From: JACMNW01 sp031406155
GTDB lineage: Bacteria; Pseudomonadota; Alphaproteobacteria; Rhodobacterales; Rhodobacteraceae
Length of the DNA: 64,000 nucleotides
Direction of reading: 5' to 3'
NCBI GenBank assembly: GCA_031406155.1
Contig: JANOGW010000098.1
Coordinates: forward strand, 15,624-79,623
Part shown: positions 59,481-64,000 of the stretch, piece after piece
Position numbering within the stretch: the first letter of the stretch is position 1
Layout of the letters: each line of letters begins with the position of its first letter
Position numbers and translations under genes: made by a program
The notes under the pieces: model-generated
What the model was told of the DNA's origin: nothing
The model's input: only the letters and a program-made list of their open reading frames with translations
The model's database searches: none

Positions 59481-61076
59481 ATGTTGAACCATGCCCCCCT
59501 GCCGCCCGAAATCGCCCGCCGCCGGACATTCGCGATCATCTCGCACCCCGATGCCGGAAAGACCACGCTGACCGAGAAATTCCTGCTGTTTGGCGGTGCC
59601 ATTCAGATGGCGGGTCAGGTGCGCGCCAAGGGCGAGGCGCGGCGCACGCGGTCGGATTTCATGAAGATGGAACAGGAACGCGGGATATCCGTTTCCGCAT
59701 CGGCGATGTCGTTTGATTTTCGGAATTACCGGTTCAATTTGGTGGATACGCCCGGCCACAGTGATTTTTCCGAAGATACCTACCGGACGCTGACAGCAGT
59801 AGATGCCGCGATCATGGTGATTGACGGGGCAAAGGGGGTCGAGTCGCAGACCCGCAAACTGTTCGAAGTCTGCCGTTTGCGCGATCTGCCAATATTGACA
59901 TTTTGCAACAAAATGGACCGGGAAAGTCGGGATACGTTCGATATAATTGACGAAATTCAACAAAATCTGGCAATCGACGTGGCTCCGGCCTCTTGGCCCA
60001 TCGGGATGGGGCGCGATTTTCTGGGGTGCTACGATATTCTGCACGACCGCTTGGAATTGATGGACCGGGCAGATCGAAACCGGGTGGCGGAAACCATTCA
60101 GATCAATGGCCTGGATGACCCGAAGTTGGCCGAGCATATTCCGGCGGGCCAGTTGGCGACGCTGTTGACCGAGTTGGAAATGGTGCGCGAATTGCTGCCC
60201 GCCTTCAACCGCCAGTCGTTCATGGAAGGCCATATGACACCGATCTGGTTTGGGTCGGCAATCAATTCATTTGGGGTCAAGGAATTGATGGATGGCATGG
60301 GGGAATATGGCCCCGAGCCGCAGGTGCAAAAGGCCATCCAGCGCGGCGTATCGCCCGAGGAAACCACGGTGACGGGTTTCGTCTTCAAGGTGCAGGCCAA
60401 TATGGACCCGAAACACCGCGACAGGGTGGCGTTCGTGCGGCTTGCCTCGGGACATTTCGAGCGTGGCATGAAGTTGACGCATGTCCGCAGCAAGAAGCAG
60501 ATGTCAGTGACCAATCCGGTGCTGTTTCTGGCCGCCGACAGGGAACTGGCCGAGGAAGCCTGGGCCGGCGATATCATCGGCATTCCGAACCACGGGCAGC
60601 TGAGGATTGGCGATGCGCTGACCGAAGGCGAGGCATTGCGGTTCACTGGAATTCCGTCCTTTGCACCGGAACTATTGCAAGTGGTACGCGCAGGCGATCC
60701 GCTGAAGGCCAAGCATCTGGAGAAGGCGCTGATGCAGTTTGCCGAGGAAGGCGCTGCGAAAGTGTTCAAGCCGATGATCGGGTCGGGGTTCATTGTCGGC
60801 GTCGTCGGGGCCTTGCAGTTTGACGTGCTGGCCAGCCGGATCGAGCAGGAGTATTCGCTTCCCGTCCGGTTCGAGCCATCGCAGTTCACATCCGCCCGCT
60901 GGGTGGCCGGGCCAAAGCCGTCGGTCGAGGCCTTCGTCAATGTCAACAAGGGCCATATCGCGGTCGATAGCGATGGTGACATGGTCTACCTCACCCGGCT
61001 GAAATGGGATATCGACCGGGTCGAACGCGACCATCCGGAATTGAAGCTGACGGCGACGAAAGAGATGATGGTCTGA
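59481..61076 (+). CDS. prfC: Peptide chain release factor 3
   Basis: The 531-aa GTPase recycles RF1/RF2 from the ribosome. It has G1 SHPDAGKTTLTEK, G2-like RGISVSASAMSF, G3 DTPGHSDFSEDTYRTL and G4 FCNKMDRESRD, followed by typical RF3 domains II and III (VTGFVFKVQANMDPKHRDRVAFVRLASGHFERGMKL). The ATG at 59481 fits the usual 529-aa length; the longer open frame from 59052 is antisense to the NTF2-like gene. Confidence 0.97.
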   Translation: MLNHAPLPPEIARRRTFAIISHPDAGKTTLTEKFLLFGGAIQMAGQVRAKGEARRTRSDFMKMEQERGISVSASAMSFDFRNYRFNLVDTPGHSDFSEDTYRTLTAVDAAIMVIDGAKGVESQTRKLFEVCRLRDLPILTFCNKMDRESRDTFDIIDEIQQNLAIDVAPASWPIGMGRDFLGCYDILHDRLELMDRADRNRVAETIQINGLDDPKLAEHIPAGQLATLLTELEMVRELLPAFNRQSFMEGHMTPIWFGSAINSFGVKELMDGMGEYGPEPQVQKAIQRGVSPEETTVTGFVFKVQANMDPKHRDRVAFVRLASGHFERGMKLTHVRSKKQMSVTNPVLFLAADRELAEEAWAGDIIGIPNHGQLRIGDALTEGEALRFTGIPSFAPELLQVVRAGDPLKAKHLEKALMQFAEEGAAKVFKPMIGSGFIVGVVGALQFDVLASRIEQEYSLPVRFEPSQFTSARWVAGPKPSVEAFVNVNKGHIAVDSDGDMVYLTRLKWDIDRVERDHPELKLTATKEMMV

Positions 61077-61212
61077 CAACGCGCAAGGTGGGGCAGGCAT
61101 CTGCCGTGCCGCGTTCCATATATTTCAACCAGTCACTTCATCGTTTGCGGCAACCCGCAACGCGATCCGATCTGCTAGCATCCCACAACATTGCCAGCGG
61201 AGCGGTGCCACG

Positions 61213-61968
61213 ATGAACCGGGTGAGAACGGCCCTTGGGCGGGCCATCGCGAGATACATCGAAAAGCAGACCAAGGGCTATGTGCTTTTGTCCTCCATAT
61301 CTGCTGCCAAAGTGAGGGCCTGTCTGCAACCCGGCGATGTGGTGCTGGTAGAAGGCGACCGGCGCATTTCGTCGGCCATCAAGTACCTCACGCAATCGAC
61401 ATGGTCTCACGCCGCGATGTTCGTCGGTGACGGGCCGGGGCGCGATCTAATCGAGGCCGATCTGCGCGACGGCGTGCGGTATCTCGCTCTCGCGGAATTG
61501 CTGCATCTGAACCTGCGCATTTGCCGCCCCGTCGGGTTGACCGACGAAGACCAGCGCCGCGTCACTGATCACATGCGCGCCAGCATCGGGCACCGGTATG
61601 ATCTGAAGAATGTGGTGGATCTTGCGCGATACCTGCTGCCGCAACCGCCGGTGCCGAAACGATTTCGCCGCCGCATGCTGGCATTGGGGTCGGGCGATCC
61701 GACGCGGGCGATCTGTTCATCCCTGATTGCCGAGGCCTATCAATCCATCCGCTATCCGATCCTGCCGATGATCGAGACGCTGCAAGAGGGCGACACGGCA
61801 AGTGAAATTCTGCACATCAAGCACTCTTCGCTGTTTGCGCCGCGGGATTTCGATGTGTCACCCTATTTCCGGGTGGTCAAGCCGACCATTGAACACGGAT
61901 TTGACTACAAGGCCTTGCGCTGGGGCGGGCCTGCCCCTGCTGGACGCGCACCGGTTCAGGGGCAATGA
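61213..61968 (+). CDS. Permuted NlpC/P60 (YiiX/YebB-like) cysteine hydrolase
   Basis: The 251-aa protein has the circularly permuted NlpC/P60 layout. A substrate loop and catalytic His appear first (LQPGDVVLVEGDRRISSAIKYLTQSTWSHAAMFVGDG), and the nucleophile lies near the C-terminus (RAICSSLIAEAYQSIRYPILP). Such proteins hydrolyse amides or acyl bonds and are lipid- or peptidoglycan-linked. No signal peptide is seen. It lies between prfC and a DEAD-box helicase. Confidence 0.85.
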   Translation: MNRVRTALGRAIARYIEKQTKGYVLLSSISAAKVRACLQPGDVVLVEGDRRISSAIKYLTQSTWSHAAMFVGDGPGRDLIEADLRDGVRYLALAELLHLNLRICRPVGLTDEDQRRVTDHMRASIGHRYDLKNVVDLARYLLPQPPVPKRFRRRMLALGSGDPTRAICSSLIAEAYQSIRYPILPMIETLQEGDTASEILHIKHSSLFAPRDFDVSPYFRVVKPTIEHGFDYKALRWGGPAPAGRAPVQGQ

Positions 61969-62109
61969 AATCAGTGCGGATTGCTTGACGTTTCCGGTGA
62001 TTTCCTTTACCGCACACTCATCCTCAATCGGGGATTTGACGCCGGGACGCCCGGAAATGCAGCGTCCCTTCACTCAATGCGGTCCGATACCGCATCTTAC
62101 AGGACGCAC

Positions 62110-63762
62110 ATGACCAAATTTTCCGACCTCGCGCTGGACCCGCGCGTACTTCAAGCCGTGCAAGAAGCTGGCTATGAAACCCCTACCCCCATTCAGGCAC
62201 AGGCCATTCCGCACGCCCTACAGGGCAAAGACGTGCTTGGCATTGCCCAGACCGGTACCGGCAAGACGGCAAGCTTCGTGCTGCCGATGATTACCTTGCT
62301 CGGCCAAGGCCGAGCCAAGGCGCGGATGCCGCGCAGTTTGGTGTTGTGCCCAACCCGCGAATTGGCGGCCCAGGTGGCCGAAAATTTCGAGACCTACGCC
62401 AAATACACCAAGCTGACCAAGGCGTTGCTGATCGGTGGCGTGTCGTTTGGCGAACAAGACAAGCTGATTGATCGCGGCGTCGATGTGCTGATCGCGACAC
62501 CGGGTCGGCTGCTGGATCACCACGAACGCGGCAAGCTGCTGTTGACTGGCGTGCAGATCATGGTGGTGGATGAGGCCGACCGGATGCTTGATATGGGCTT
62601 CATTCCCGATATCGAACGCATCTTTGCCCTGACACCCTTCACCCGGCAGACCTTCTTTTATTCGGCAACGATGGCGCCAGAGATCGAGCGGATCACCAAC
62701 ACCTTCTTGTCGAACGCCGTGAAGATCGAAGTGGCGCGGCAAGCGACGTCATCCGAGACGATCGAGCAAAAGCTATTCCAGGTCACGCCCGCCCGCAAGG
62801 ACCGGTCGTTTGCGGACAAACGGTCCGTGTTGCGCGCCCTGATCCGGGCCGAGGGCGAGGCTTGCACCAACGCGATCATCTTTTGCAACCGCAAGATGGA
62901 TGTCGATGTGGTGGCGAAATCCCTGAAGCAGCACGGCTTCAATGCTTCGCCGATCCACGGCGATCTGGATCAGTCGGTGCGCACCCGGACACTGGATGGC
63001 TTTCGCGATGGATCGGTGCATCTGTTGGTCGCATCGGACGTCGCCGCACGCGGGCTTGATATTCCCGCCGTCAGCCACGTGTTCAACTTTGACGTGCCCT
63101 CGCACCCCGAAGATTACGTGCACCGCATCGGCCGCACCGGGCGGGCGGGGCGTCAGGGCAAGGCCTTTACCATCGCCACGCCGAATGATGGCAAGTATCT
63201 GGCCGCAATCGAGGCTTTGGTGAAGCAACCAATCCCGGCGGGTACATTGCCCGAGGGGTTTGTGTTGGCCGACGCGGGCGACGCACCTGCGGCAAAGCCG
63301 CGCGAAGAGCGTACGGCGGGTGGCAGAAGCCGTGTCCGTGGTGGCCGCGATCGTGGCGAGGCGCGCAAGGTGGCACCCGTGGCCGAAGTGGCGGCAACCG
63401 ACCTGCGGGCGGTGGCTGGTGCCCCTGCCCAAGCGATCGATGAAGCCGTTGCCCAACCCGTCAGCAACCGGCCCGAACCGCGCGATGATCGTCGCCATGA
63501 CCGGCGGGACCGGGGTGGCGAGCGGGGCCCGGATCGCACATCGGATCGCACAACGGATCGGGGGCCCGAGCGCCGCGATGACCGGCGCGACCGCAGGGAC
63601 AGCGGCGGCTCCAGCGTAGTCGGCATGGGCGACCATGTACCCGATTTCATCCTGCGCAGCTTTCACATTGCCGCCACCCCCGTGACTGAGGCAGAGATGA
63701 ATGAACCAGAGGGTGAAGCGCCTGATGTCGAAGAAATGACCGACAGCACCAGCGACGCCTGA
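62110..63762 (+). CDS. DEAD-box RNA helicase, RhlE-like, with long charged tail
   Basis: The 550-aa helicase has the Q motif GYETPTPIQAQAI, Walker A AQTGTGKTASFVLP, PTRELA, the DEAD box VVDEADRMLDMGF, SAT, and C-terminal VASDVAARGLDIPAV and HRIGRTGRAGR. A tail from about residue 425 is rich in Arg, Asp and Gly (repeats such as DRRHDRRDRGGERGPDRTSDRTTDRG) and probably binds RNA. The ATG at 62110 is chosen because the Q motif begins soon after; the frame extends to 61981 without homology. Cold or stress RNA remodelling is the likely role. Confidence 0.95.
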   Translation: MTKFSDLALDPRVLQAVQEAGYETPTPIQAQAIPHALQGKDVLGIAQTGTGKTASFVLPMITLLGQGRAKARMPRSLVLCPTRELAAQVAENFETYAKYTKLTKALLIGGVSFGEQDKLIDRGVDVLIATPGRLLDHHERGKLLLTGVQIMVVDEADRMLDMGFIPDIERIFALTPFTRQTFFYSATMAPEIERITNTFLSNAVKIEVARQATSSETIEQKLFQVTPARKDRSFADKRSVLRALIRAEGEACTNAIIFCNRKMDVDVVAKSLKQHGFNASPIHGDLDQSVRTRTLDGFRDGSVHLLVASDVAARGLDIPAVSHVFNFDVPSHPEDYVHRIGRTGRAGRQGKAFTIATPNDGKYLAAIEALVKQPIPAGTLPEGFVLADAGDAPAAKPREERTAGGRSRVRGGRDRGEARKVAPVAEVAATDLRAVAGAPAQAIDEAVAQPVSNRPEPRDDRRHDRRDRGGERGPDRTSDRTTDRGPERRDDRRDRRDSGGSSVVGMGDHVPDFILRSFHIAATPVTEAEMNEPEGEAPDVEEMTDSTSDA

Positions 63763-63814
63763 GGCGTTGTTCTTGGATGGCCGTAGTGGCAACTCGTAAA
63801 GGCTGCAGAATTTT

Positions 63815-63852
63815 CCCGCAAACCGGATCATGGTTTGCGGGTTTTTCGTTTT
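63815..63852 (+). terminator. Rho-independent terminator after DEAD-box helicase
   Basis: CCCGCAAACC and GGTTTGCGGG form a perfect 10-bp stem with a 7-nt loop, followed by TTTTTCGTTTT, 52 bp after the stop. Confidence 0.9.
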
Positions 63853-63880
63853 GGATCGAATGGCGTCGTGCGGTAACCAC

Positions 63881-63947
63881 GCAGCCCCGGACGTGATACG
63901 GGGGCTCTATTCAAACCCAAGAGGGCCCGGAAGACGTCCGGGGCTGC
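63881..63947. repeat. 13-bp inverted repeat near the right edge
   Basis: GCAGCCCCGGACG and CGTCCGGGGCTGC are perfect complements 41 bp apart. The left arm also belongs to a smaller GCCCCGGACGTGATACGGGGGC hairpin resembling intergenic repeats of Rhodobacteraceae. No gene is visible from 63853 to the window end. Confidence 0.6.
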
Positions 63948-64000
63948 GGCGGGAAGTAGGGGCAATGGGGAGAAGGGGGGCGGCGGTCAGAAAGCCGATC

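Noticed and set aside
59370..60233. Minus-strand extension of the NTF2-like frame to 409 aa
   Set aside because: It is antisense to prfC, lacks homology, and a GGAG-preceded ATG at 59369 gives the normal family length.

Overview
The window looks like chromosome of a marine-type alphaproteobacterium of the Rhodobacterales (Roseobacter/Rhodobacter group). The support is the high GC content, the tatA-tatB-tatC-DUF815 and surE-pcm-LysM/M23 gene orders, a phasin, and roseobacter-style FNR boxes. The species is not identifiable by eye. I see no rRNA, tRNA, CRISPR array, insertion sequence or phage.

Left part (1-2.9 kb): the 3' end of a small Cys-rich protein, then a two-gene EEP-nuclease/phospholipase D operon resembling E. 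coli ybhP-clsB.

2.9-29.8 kb is a low-oxygen/stress island. At its centre (8.4-11.5 kb) sit a Crp/Fnr-type regulator with an FNR-like recognition helix but no iron-sulfur cysteines, an OmpR-type response regulator, and a hybrid histidine kinase whose PAS domain keeps the FixL haem-ligand histidine and the O2-contacting arginine. Eight FNR-box-like sites (TTGAN-N4-RTCAA) lie before genes on either side: DUF4342, a host-attachment-like protein, a bactofilin-like membrane protein, a CBS site-2 protease, a cation P-type ATPase and the divergent phasin, a 124-aa unknown, the arginine deiminase operon and an alcohol dehydrogenase. Together these suggest O2 sensing linked to anaerobic ATP production (arcDABC), redox balancing, PHB granules and envelope/ion homeostasis. 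A tripartite ABC exporter (HlyD, FtsX-type permease, ATPase) is embedded in the island.

29.8-38.3 kb is the least ordinary stretch. It holds an animal-type haem peroxidase with a small unrecognised lysine-rich partner, a cyclase-SARP-TPR regulator, a YcaO protein ending in the PxPxP tail of azoline-forming enzymes, and a trypsin-like protease fused to a DNA/RNA non-specific nuclease. It looks like a regulated biosynthetic or conflict locus, but no RiPP precursor or E1-like partner is visible.

38.4-49.1 kb carries exporters (ABC-2 pair; RND pump with adaptor), glycerate 2-kinase, and a vanadium haloperoxidase paired with a CRTAC1/ASPIC protein. 49.1-50.1 kb is a TetR repressor divergent from a small membrane protein, with palindromic operators between them. 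50.2-64 kb is mostly housekeeping: surE-pcm-nlpD-like, the Tat translocase, DUF815, a WYL regulator with an ABM-domain protein, an iron-type ABC ATPase, an SDR, an NTF2-like protein, release factor 3, a permuted NlpC/P60 hydrolase and a DEAD-box helicase.
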